Below are positions 9,029 to 16,286 of a stretch of DNA of 33,009 nt, piece after piece. The stretch is from Thermoflexus hugenholtzii JAD2 (GTDB lineage: Bacteria > Chloroflexota > UBA11872 > UBA12225), in contig CAMBEO010000020.1 of the NCBI GenBank assembly GCA_945865725.1, positions 1 to 33,009 on the forward strand. Direction: 5' to 3'. The notes beneath the pieces are model-generated. The model made no database searches. It was not told where the DNA came from and worked only from the letters and a program-made list of their open reading frames with translations. A program made the position numbers and the translations under genes. The stretch's first letter is position 1. Each line of letters opens with the position of its first letter.

Positions 9029-10480
9029 TCAACCCTCCTCGCCTGCAGGACCGTCGACGACCCACGTGTCCTTCGTGCCCCCGCCCTGACTCGAGTTCAC
9101 GACCAGCGACCCCGCCGGCAGCGCGACCCGGGTGAGGCCACCCGCAACCATGCGGACGTCGATTGACGCCGGGTCGCTTGACCGTCCACAGAGGACATAC
9201 GGGCGCAGGTCGACATGGCGGGGCACGACCGTGTCGCCGACGAACGTCGGGCACGTCGACAGGGCGAGGGTCGGCTGGGCGATGTAGCGACCTGGAGTCG
9301 CCCTGATCCGGGCGGCGAACTCCTCCCGCTCCGCGCGAGTGGCATGGGGGCCGACCAGCATCCCGTACCCGCCCGAGCCATGGACGCTCTTCACCACGAG
9401 GTCTGCGAGGTGCTCGAGGACGTACGCGCGTTCATCCTCGAGCGAGCACTGCCACGTCGGCACATTCTGCAAGGTGGGCTCCTCGCCGAGGAAGAATCGG
9501 ATCATTTCCGGGACATGGCAGTACACCGCCTTGTCGTCGGCGATCCCGGCGCCCGGAGCATTCGCGATCGTGACGTTCCCGGCGCGGTAGGCGGCCATGA
9601 GCCCGGGGACGCCGAGTGCCGAGTCCGGCCGGAACGCGAGCGGGTCGAGGTAGGCGTCGTCGATCCGGCGGTAGACCACGTCGACCCGACGCAGCCCCCG
9701 GGTCGTGCGCATGCAAACCAGTCCATCACGGACCAGGAGGTCTGCACCCTCGACGAGTTCGATCCCCATCTCGTCCGCGAGGAACGAGTGCTCGTAGTAC
9801 GCGCTGTTGAACTGGCCCGGGGAGAGCAGGACGACTACCGGGTCGCCGTCGCAGTTGCGGGGTGCGACGGATTGCAAGGTGCGCAGGAGCTCCTCGGGGT
9901 AGTGGGAGACGGGGCGGACCCGATAGGCTCCGAATAGCTCGGGGAAGAGGCGCATCATGACCTCACGGTCCTCGAGCATGTACGCCACGCCCGAGGGGAC
10001 CCGGCAGTTGTCCTCGAGGACGTGGAACTCGTCGCGGGCCGTGCGCACGACGTCGATTCCTGCGACATGCGTGTAGCAGCCGCCGGGAACGGCGAACCCG
10101 TTCATGTACGGCACGAACTCGGGGTTCCTGGTCACGAGGTGCTCGGGGATGCGACCCGCGCGCAGGAAGTCTCGTGACCCATACGCGTCAGCGAGGAACG
10201 CGTTCAGGGCACGGACCCGTTGCGCGAGGCCACGATGCAGGAAGTCCCACTCGCGCGCGTCGATCAGGCGCGGGATGATGTCGAACGGGATCAGACGGTC
10301 AGGGTCGCCACCCTCCTCGTAGACCGCAAAGGTGATCCCGGTGCGCCGGAAGATGAACTCGGCCTCGGCCCGGCGTCTGGACAGCAACGCCGGCGGCATC
10401 GCGTCGAGCCAGGCGCCGACGCCGGCGTAGAGGTCCCGTACGACCGGGCCATCGCCGCGCATCTCGTCGTACCCGGTCAT
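9029..10480 (-). CDS. Circularly permuted ATP-grasp protein (DUF404/DUF407 type)
   Basis: A 483-aa circularly permuted ATP-grasp ligase, predicted to activate a carboxylate with ATP and join it to an amine. Visible signatures are FVPYMNGFAVPGG near 122-134, VLEDNCRVPSGVAYMLEDR at about 154-172, VVYRRIDDAYLDP, NVTIANAPGAGIADDKAVY around 313-331, VVKSVHGSGGYGMLVGP (an ATP-binding lysine and glycine loop) and RHVDLRPYVLCG. The start at 10480 has GGAGG with good spacing; the longer frame merely adds Arg/Ser-rich sequence. It is the first gene of the operon with alpha-E and transglutaminase. The substrate of this well-conserved module is not known. Upstream lies the tandem repeat array. Confidence 0.93.
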   Translation of the reverse strand: MTGYDEMRGDGPVVRDLYAGVGAWLDAMPPALLSRRRAEAEFIFRRTGITFAVYEEGGDPDRLIPFDIIPRLIDAREWDFLHRGLAQRVRALNAFLADAYGSRDFLRAGRIPEHLVTRNPEFVPYMNGFAVPGGCYTHVAGIDVVRTARDEFHVLEDNCRVPSGVAYMLEDREVMMRLFPELFGAYRVRPVSHYPEELLRTLQSVAPRNCDGDPVVVLLSPGQFNSAYYEHSFLADEMGIELVEGADLLVRDGLVCMRTTRGLRRVDVVYRRIDDAYLDPLAFRPDSALGVPGLMAAYRAGNVTIANAPGAGIADDKAVYCHVPEMIRFFLGEEPTLQNVPTWQCSLEDERAYVLEHLADLVVKSVHGSGGYGMLVGPHATRAEREEFAARIRATPGRYIAQPTLALSTCPTFVGDTVVPRHVDLRPYVLCGRSSDPASIDVRMVAGGLTRVALPAGSLVVNSSQGGGTKDTWVVDGPAGEEG

Positions 10481-10532
10481 GCCGCCCTCCGCCGACACCG
10501 ATGCCGGACTTGATGCGCGCCGCACCCCTTGG

Positions 10533-10694
10533 CCCCCACCCTCAGTCCCTCCCCCGCTGCGGCGGGAGAGGGAAGCACCGCCCCAACCCCCACCCTCAGT
10601 CCCTCCCCCGCTGCGGCGGGAGAGGGAAGCACCGCCCCAACCCCCACCCTCAGTCCCTCCCCCGCTGCGGCGGGAGAGGGAAGCACCGCCCCAA
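10533..10694. repeat. Three perfect tandem copies of a 54-bp type A unit
   Basis: Identical units begin at 10533, 10587 and 10641. Each starts CCCCCACCCTCAGTCCCT, contains the hairpin core CCCTCCCCCGC...GCGGGAGAGGG, and ends GCACCGCCCCAA. The unit length is a multiple of three, so long spurious frames run through it. Sequence identity over three units implies recent duplication or gene conversion. Confidence 0.95.
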
Positions 10695-10752
10695 CCCTTT
10701 CATTGGCCGCAAGCGCCCCGCGCTGCGGCGAGAGAGGGAGGCACCGCCCCAC
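10695..10752. repeat. Type B repeat copy adjoining the tandem array
   Basis: This copy begins CCCTTTCATTGGCCGCAAG and includes CGCCCCGCGCTGCGGCGAGAGAGGGAGG. It resembles the 13169, 13219 and 30388 copies and ends about eight bases before the stop codon of the mannonate-dehydratase-like gene (minus strand). Confidence 0.8.
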
Positions 10753-10759
10753 CGGATTC

Positions 10760-11827
10760 CTACGGCACGGGACTGTTCGGATCCTCCTGCTCGACCATGT
10801 GGACGACGGCGCGCATCCACCCGAGGGTGTACGCGATGCCCGCATGCCACGGGGCGGGGCACGACATCTCGGGGGCATGGTCAGGGATGAGGACGCCGTC
10901 GAACCCGTTCCGGTGGTACAGGCGGATCGCCTTGACCATGTCGACGTCCCCGGAATCGACGAACTCCTCGATGTAGTTGGGAACGGTGCCCCGGACGTTG
11001 CGGAAATGCACGTACGCGATGCGCTTCATCGCGGTGTAGGTCGCGATTGCCTCGTACACGCTCATCTCGCCGTTCATCTCGGCGATCGTGCCCTGGCAAA
11101 ACTCGGCGCAGTGGTTGAGGCTCGGGTGCAGTGCAAAGAAGCGCGAGTAATGCTCGGGCTTCCAGACCAGGCGCGCCGTCCCGCGCAACACGCCGAACGG
11201 CGGGTCGGCCGGATGCATTGCGAGCCGGACGCCTGCCTCGTCCGCCACCGGGATCATGTCGAGGATGAAGCGCCCGAACCGTTCCCAGATGACTTCCTCG
11301 GACACGTCGCCGATGGTGCCCTCGGGCGCGTCCGGGTCATATTGCACGCTCCAGACGGTGCCGTTGGGAATCGGGGTCTCGGCAGGCGCCTGGGCGGCGA
11401 GGTAGGCAGGCGTCCGGGCGCCGCCCCGGGCGTATGGCCCGTGGACGCGCCCCCAGACGTTCGCGTAGCTGAAGTTGTAGCCCATCACGCTGATGCCGAG
11501 GCGTCCCATCGTCCGGAGCAACCCTTGAAGGTTTGCGATTTGCTCGTCGCGACGGGGACCGTCGAGGAGTACGTCGTACCAGTGGTCAACCTCGAAGTTC
11601 TCGATCGCGTAGAACTCCAGGCCCTCGGCATTCATCGCACGCTTCAAGCTTTCAAGCTCGCCCTCGGTCCACATGTCGCCTGGCGGCAAGCCCCGGCCGA
11701 CTCGCTTCGCCCATCCGGGAAGGTGCGCGACGACGTGGGTGGCACCCGCCTGCGCCGCGAACTTGAAACTCTCGGTGTTCATCAGGTGGGGGTACAGGCC
11801 GAGGCCAACTTTGATTCCCAATGGCAT
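10760..11827 (-). CDS. Mannonate dehydratase-like enzyme (UxuA family)
   Basis: A 355-aa TIM-barrel protein resembling mannonate dehydratase, which converts D-mannonate to 2-keto-3-deoxygluconate in hexuronate breakdown. Supporting residues are His205 in MHPADPPFG, Cys244 in HCAEFCQGT, His274 in YVHFRNVRG and Asp316-His317 in GVLIPDHAPE, followed by WHAGIAYTLGWMRA, a typical family ending. The start is awkward: GAGGAG directly abuts the ATG, whereas a TTG two codons later sits at ideal spacing. The reading frame is otherwise intact. It is probably a single-gene unit. A related xylose-isomerase-like sugar epimerase is the main alternative, but the HPxDPP and FRNV motifs favour UxuA. Confidence 0.85.
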   Translation of the reverse strand: MPLGIKVGLGLYPHLMNTESFKFAAQAGATHVVAHLPGWAKRVGRGLPPGDMWTEGELESLKRAMNAEGLEFYAIENFEVDHWYDVLLDGPRRDEQIANLQGLLRTMGRLGISVMGYNFSYANVWGRVHGPYARGGARTPAYLAAQAPAETPIPNGTVWSVQYDPDAPEGTIGDVSEEVIWERFGRFILDMIPVADEAGVRLAMHPADPPFGVLRGTARLVWKPEHYSRFFALHPSLNHCAEFCQGTIAEMNGEMSVYEAIATYTAMKRIAYVHFRNVRGTVPNYIEEFVDSGDVDMVKAIRLYHRNGFDGVLIPDHAPEMSCPAPWHAGIAYTLGWMRAVVHMVEQEDPNSPVP

Positions 11828-11913
11828 CTCCTCGCGATCCGGCCCTACCAGCTGGCGCCGCCGGGTTTCGGGGGGCCATCATCGCACGGACTTGGTGGCG
11901 GAGAGGGCGAACG

Positions 11914-13140
11914 ATGACAACCGGTTGGCAAGGCATCAGGATCACGGGCGGGCATGGCATGGACGTCGATGCGCTTCGTGGCGCGATCGGCCTGGTCGAG
12001 CGATGGATCGCGGACGGGGTGGTGCCCGGTGCCGGGATTCTCGTCCAGCGGTCGGGCGAACGGGTGGCGGAGGCGTACCTGGGGGTCGCCGATGCCGGTT
12101 CCGGCCGTCCGGTGACCCGCGACACCACCTGGTCGGTCGCGTCGGTCACGAAGCCCCTGACGGCGGCGGTCGCGATGCGCGCCGTTGAGGCGGGCCTGGT
12201 CACGCTTGACGAACCGATCTCGAACCACGTGCCCGAGTTGCTCGAAGGGGACGCGGCGTCGCGCGGTGACCTGGCGCCCGGGCGCGAGCGGATCTCCCTT
12301 CGCCAGTGCCTGTCCCACTCGTCCGGGCTTCCGGGGTTTGCGGCCGAGAACATGGACCTCCGGCAAGCGCACCGGCCCCTCGAGGACTTCGTCCCGGCGT
12401 TCGCGCGCGCGCCGCTCGTCTTCGCTCCCGGGACGGCGCACCTCTATTCGAACTGCGCGATCCTGATGGCGGCGGAAGTCGCCGGGCGGGTCCTTGGCGG
12501 CGCGCCCGGCACGGGACCGACCGGCACCAGTGCCTTCCGTGCGGCCTTCGCCGGCCTGCTCGGGCACCTTGGCATGTCACGCAGCGCCTTGCTGCCGCCT
12601 GCATCCTGGGCCGACCGAATCGCTACCGTCACTGGAACGGGACAGGAGGGTGCGTCGTACGAGATGGCGAACTCGGCGTACTACCGGTCCCTCGGCATCC
12701 CGTGGGGCGGCCTCTTCACGACTGCCCGGGACCTCGGAAAGTGGCTGCGGACCTTCATCGACTCGCCAGTCGGCTTGTCCGGCGCGTTGAGTGCTGCCTC
12801 GGTCCGGGCGATGATGACGGTGCAGGCGTCGGGGCCGGACACGGGTGCGACCATCCCGGCCGCGCTTCGAGACGGTGCGGCTTCCGGATCGCGTCGCGGT
12901 GCCGTCGAATGGGGGATTGGCTGGGAGGTCAAGGGGGCGAAGCGCGACCATCCTTCGGGGGACCTGACCTCGCCCCGCACGATCTCGCACCTGGGCGCGA
13001 CGGGGACGATGACCTGGTCCGACGCCGCGAGCGGCGTGCAGGTGGTGCTGCTCGCGAACCGGACGCTGGCCTCGGGATGGACGCGTGAGCGTCCGCGCCA
13101 TGCGCTGTTCTCGAACGCGGTGATGGCGTCGCTACGGTAG
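11914..13140 (+). CDS. Serine hydrolase of the class C beta-lactamase/esterase fold (copy 1)
   Basis: A 408-aa serine hydrolase of the beta-lactamase class C, penicillin-binding protein and family VIII esterase fold. The active-site elements are complete: SVTK (Ser77 to Lys80), YSN (Tyr178 to Asn180) and HLG (His359 to Gly361). No clear signal peptide is seen, which favours an intracellular esterase or peptidase over a secreted lactamase. The start at 11914 is preceded by GGAGAGGG about eight bases upstream; the earlier in-frame start adds a region antisense to the neighbouring gene's leader. It diverges from the mannonate-dehydratase-like gene, with starts 87 bases apart. Its stop codon is followed within 30 bases by a repeat cluster. 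The substrate is unknown. Confidence 0.9.
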   Translation: MTTGWQGIRITGGHGMDVDALRGAIGLVERWIADGVVPGAGILVQRSGERVAEAYLGVADAGSGRPVTRDTTWSVASVTKPLTAAVAMRAVEAGLVTLDEPISNHVPELLEGDAASRGDLAPGRERISLRQCLSHSSGLPGFAAENMDLRQAHRPLEDFVPAFARAPLVFAPGTAHLYSNCAILMAAEVAGRVLGGAPGTGPTGTSAFRAAFAGLLGHLGMSRSALLPPASWADRIATVTGTGQEGASYEMANSAYYRSLGIPWGGLFTTARDLGKWLRTFIDSPVGLSGALSAASVRAMMTVQASGPDTGATIPAALRDGAASGSRRGAVEWGIGWEVKGAKRDHPSGDLTSPRTISHLGATGTMTWSDAASGVQVVLLANRTLASGWTRERPRHALFSNAVMASLR

Positions 13141-13168
13141 GAGCAGAGGGGGGATGAAGGACGCCCCG

Positions 13169-13364
13169 TTTCATTGGCCGCAAGCGCCCCGCGCTGCGGT
13201 GGGAGAGGGGAGTCGGACCCTTCCATCGGCCGCAAGCGCCCCGCGCTGCGGCGGGAGAGGGGAGGGACGGCCGGCGGGACGCCGGCGCTCCCGGTGAACG
13301 CGGCGGGAGAGGGAAGGACGGCCCCCACCCTCAGTCCCTCCCCCGCTGCGGCGGGAGAGGGAAG
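13169..13364. repeat. Cluster of type B, hybrid and type A repeats
   Basis: Four units stand side by side: type B at about 13169-13210, type B at 13219-13262, a hybrid at 13268-13318 built on GCCGGCGGGACGCCGGC joined to the usual GCGGGAGAGGGAAGG tail, and type A at 13322-13364. They fill the gap between two convergent genes. The last copy is read as codons at the C terminus of the DegT-family gene. Confidence 0.85.
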
Positions 13365-14665
13365 GACGGCCCCGAGTAGTTGCACCACGCGCGGATGCGT
13401 CGCGCCGCCTCGACGACATCGACCATGTCATCGTCCTCCCCCAGGAGGAGCGACTGGCTGAACCAGATCCCTTCCTCCCTGCTCGCGCGGTCGGTCACGC
13501 GAAGTCCGACCTCGTCCGGGTCATCCGAAACCAGGACCCGGCGACCGGTGCGCAACGCGAGGTCGATCCAGGTACGGCGCGCGGCGATGACCCCGGGCAT
13601 GCGATGCAAGGGCACTTCGTAGCCCGGCGAGCAGGGGATACCCTCGGCGCGCATCGCATCGATGAACCACCGGCGAGGGCGGCCCCCAAATCCCTTGGGG
13701 TCATAGCGCAGGACGTAGAGGTGGTGCGCGTGGCCGGTGATGGCGGTGGGTCGAGCCTGCGGAGCGAGGCCCGGGATCGAACGGAAGCCGTCGTCGAGGA
13801 CCCGTGCCGACTGTTCGCGTCGTGCAAACTGCCCGGGCAGGCGCGCTAGCTGGGAGAGCAGCAGCGACGCCTGAATCTCCGTCATCCGGTAGTTCGAGCC
13901 AGTGATGTCATGGTGGTACCAAGCGCCGCCGGGGACGCGACCGCAGTTCGCGAGCGACCACGCCATGTCCGCGAGCGCCTCGTCGTCGGTGGTGATCGCG
14001 CCGCCCTCGCCAGCATTGAGGTTCTTGGACGACTGGAAGGAGAAGGTTCCGATGTCGCCGATCGTGCCGACCCCCTTTCCCCGCCAGGACGCGCCAATCG
14101 CCTGGGCCGCGTCCTCGACGACCCGGAGACCGTGGGTCCTGGCGACCGCCATGATCCCGTCCATGTCAGCCGGCTGTCCTGCGAGGTGCACGGGCACGAT
14201 CGCGCGGGTATGCGAGGTCACCCGTCGCGCGGCGTCTTGCGGATCAATCGTGTAGGTCTCGGGATCGAGGTCCGCAAAGATGGGGATTGCCCCCAAGGCA
14301 AGCACCGCCGTCGCCGTGGCGATGAAGGTGTACGCCGGGACGATGACCTCGTCGAGGGGCATGACGCCGACCGCCTTGAGGGCGACCTCGAGGGCGACCG
14401 TGCCGTTCGCCGTGGCGATGGCGCGGCGGGCACCCTGGAACTTGGCAAGGGACGTGGCGAACTCGTTCCCGAACCCGTCACTCGGGCGGGAACCCCACCG
14501 GCCGGACCTGAGGGCCGCGAGCACGGCCGCCTCGTCAGCCTTGTCGAAGCAGGGCCACGCCGGGAAGGGACGGTTCCTGACGGGGGTGCCGCCATTGATC
14601 GCAAGGGTCGCCGGTTCCTCCAACAAGTCAACCCGGACGGGGAGGTCAAGCGGGTCGCCGCCCAT
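13331..14665 (-). CDS. DegT/DnrJ/EryC1/StrS-family PLP aminotransferase
   Basis: A 444-aa fold-type I, PLP-dependent sugar aminotransferase or dehydratase relative. It shows LRSGRWGSRPSDGFGNEFATSLAKFQGARRAIATANGT at the substrate entry, VIVPAYTFIATATAVLALGAIPIFADLDP, VEDAAQAIGASW (PLP-phenol aspartate) and FSFQSSKNLNAGEGGAITT, with the Schiff-base lysine at Lys214. The start at 14665 has AAGGAG five bases upstream. The ordinary fold seems to end near RIRAWCNYSG; the last dozen residues (SFPLPPQRGRD) and the TGA stop codon are encoded by a type A repeat. Such enzymes usually make amino sugars for polysaccharides or antibiotics, but no nucleotide-sugar genes adjoin it here. The HxH amidohydrolase gene diverges from it. 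Confidence 0.92.
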   Translation of the reverse strand: MGGDPLDLPVRVDLLEEPATLAINGGTPVRNRPFPAWPCFDKADEAAVLAALRSGRWGSRPSDGFGNEFATSLAKFQGARRAIATANGTVALEVALKAVGVMPLDEVIVPAYTFIATATAVLALGAIPIFADLDPETYTIDPQDAARRVTSHTRAIVPVHLAGQPADMDGIMAVARTHGLRVVEDAAQAIGASWRGKGVGTIGDIGTFSFQSSKNLNAGEGGAITTDDEALADMAWSLANCGRVPGGAWYHHDITGSNYRMTEIQASLLLSQLARLPGQFARREQSARVLDDGFRSIPGLAPQARPTAITGHAHHLYVLRYDPKGFGGRPRRWFIDAMRAEGIPCSPGYEVPLHRMPGVIAARRTWIDLALRTGRRVLVSDDPDEVGLRVTDRASREEGIWFSQSLLLGEDDDMVDVVEAARRIRAWCNYSGPSFPLPPQRGRD

Positions 14666-14927
14666 CGTCGCTCCTTGGTCGCCGGACCTCGACACGCACG
14701 GCGCGCGCGTTGGCCCCTCCATGGTCCCACCGTGCGTGCCCTCGGGGCAAGCGCCGGGGACGATCGTCGTGCGTCGCCGTCGCCCCCGGGCCTGAAAAGT
14801 CTCGTGGATGGAGAAGGGCGGCCATCCGGGCGCGGCGTCCCCGCGGGCACGCCGACTATCCTTCCTCGTCTGGACCCTGCGGGCATGCGCCTATCGCATT
14901 CCCCCGGGCGGTTGAGGAGGGTGACCG

Positions 14928-16271
14928 ATGGCAATCCGAGGGACCAAGGGCGGCCGGGGGGCAGCCTCGCGCCTCCGCCAGGACATTCGCGAGGCGGTCG
15001 GGAGGATGTGGGCGTTCGACGGGCACGAGCACCTCATGCTGCCAAAGGAGCACGGCGAGAAGGCCGTCGACTGCTTCTACCTGACGAACCACTACTTGAA
15101 CTGCGACCTCGTGTCGGCGGGCATGCCGGAACCGTCGATGCGGGCGCTGGTCGACACGACGATTCCCCTCGACGCACGATGGGCCTCGTTCGCGCCCTTC
15201 TGGGAGGTGGCGCGCACAACGGGGTACGGCCAGGCGGTCGAGCGTGCCGTCCAGCGCTTGTACGACCTGCCGGGCCTGTCCGTGACGACCTACCGGGAGC
15301 TTTCTGCCCGGGTGGCAGAGACGGCGGGCAAGGTCGAGTGGTACGAGCACGTGCTCAAGACTGAAGGCAGGATCATCGGGTCGCTGATGGACATCGGATC
15401 GACTCGGGGAGACCGTCGGTTCTTCCTGCCGGTGATGCGCCTCGACCGGTTCATCATTGCGCGGACGCCCCGGGAACTCGCCGAGGCGGTCGCGCCTCCG
15501 AAGTCGAGCCGCTCCGCCGCTGACGCGCCGGGGACGCTTGGCGCCTACCTGCGCGGACTGGACATGCACCTTGAGCGACTTGTCGAGGACGGCATCGTGG
15601 GCTTGAAATGCGGTCTGGCCTATCGCCGGTCGATCCGGTTCGAGGCCGTGGAGCGTGATGAAGCCTCGCGACTGTACGACCTCGCCGCCACCGGAAACTT
15701 GACGGACGCTGGCGCGACGGTCCTGCAGGACTTCCTGTTCCACGAGGCGTGCGACCGAGCGGGGGCGCTCGGGCTTCCCTACCAGATACACACGGGCCTC
15801 CAGAACGGGAACTGGGGCGCCGACATCGCGTTGACGGACCCGGGGTTACTGACGAACACGTTGAAGGCGCACCCGTCAACCCGGTTCGACCTGTTCCACG
15901 GCGGCTACCCGTTTACAGGCACCCTGGCGACCCTCGCGAAGAACTTCCCGAACGCCTACGTGAATGCGTGCTGGCTCGCCATCATTAGTCCGACGGTGCT
16001 GGCAAGGGCCCTTCACGAGTGGCTCGATACCGTTCCGCACTCGAAGATCCAGGCGTTCGGCGGTGACTACCACATGCCGGAACTCGCGTGCGCACACGGG
16101 CACATGGCACGCGCGGTGGTGGCGGACGTCATCGCCGATCGCGTCGAGGCTGGCTGGCTTGCCGAAGCCGACGCGGTCACGATTGCCGACCGGCTCCTGC
16201 GAACCAATGGCCTCGCGCTCTTCAAGGTGCCACCCGCGACGGCGGCGAAGATGATCGCCCCGGCGGCCTAG
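14928..16271 (+). CDS. Amidohydrolase-superfamily TIM-barrel protein with HxH motif
   Basis: A 447-aa metal-dependent amidohydrolase of the Amidohydro_2/uronate-isomerase-like type. Candidate metal ligands are His33 and His35 in FDGHEHLMLP, the histidine in YQIHTGLQNGNWG, the histidine in FDLFHGGYP and the aspartate in FGGDYHMPEL. The last two segments match the usual strand 6 and strand 8 positions. No signal peptide is seen. The start at 14928 has AGGAGG about nine bases upstream. The upstream 262-base gap shared with the aminotransferase gene is free of genes and would hold both promoters. The substrate is unknown; hydrolysis, decarboxylation or isomerisation are all possible in this superfamily. 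Confidence 0.85.
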   Translation: MAIRGTKGGRGAASRLRQDIREAVGRMWAFDGHEHLMLPKEHGEKAVDCFYLTNHYLNCDLVSAGMPEPSMRALVDTTIPLDARWASFAPFWEVARTTGYGQAVERAVQRLYDLPGLSVTTYRELSARVAETAGKVEWYEHVLKTEGRIIGSLMDIGSTRGDRRFFLPVMRLDRFIIARTPRELAEAVAPPKSSRSAADAPGTLGAYLRGLDMHLERLVEDGIVGLKCGLAYRRSIRFEAVERDEASRLYDLAATGNLTDAGATVLQDFLFHEACDRAGALGLPYQIHTGLQNGNWGADIALTDPGLLTNTLKAHPSTRFDLFHGGYPFTGTLATLAKNFPNAYVNACWLAIISPTVLARALHEWLDTVPHSKIQAFGGDYHMPELACAHGHMARAVVADVIADRVEAGWLAEADAVTIADRLLRTNGLALFKVPPATAAKMIAPAA

Positions 16272-16286
16272 CGTCCCCGTCGCCCG

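Noticed and set aside
10533-10752. Possible CRISPR array
   Set aside because: The units are directly joined and identical with no unique spacers, and no cas gene is near. It is a tandem repeat.
10529-11917. Long plus-strand open frame (462 codons) through the repeats and opposite the mannonate-dehydratase-like gene
   Set aside because: It begins as translated tandem repeat (Pro/Ala/Gly) and continues antisense to a gene with full family motifs. No domain is visible.
13910-15364. Plus-strand frame of 484 codons spanning the aminotransferase and its promoter region
   Set aside because: It is antisense to the aminotransferase and then overlaps the amidohydrolase start out of frame. No domain.
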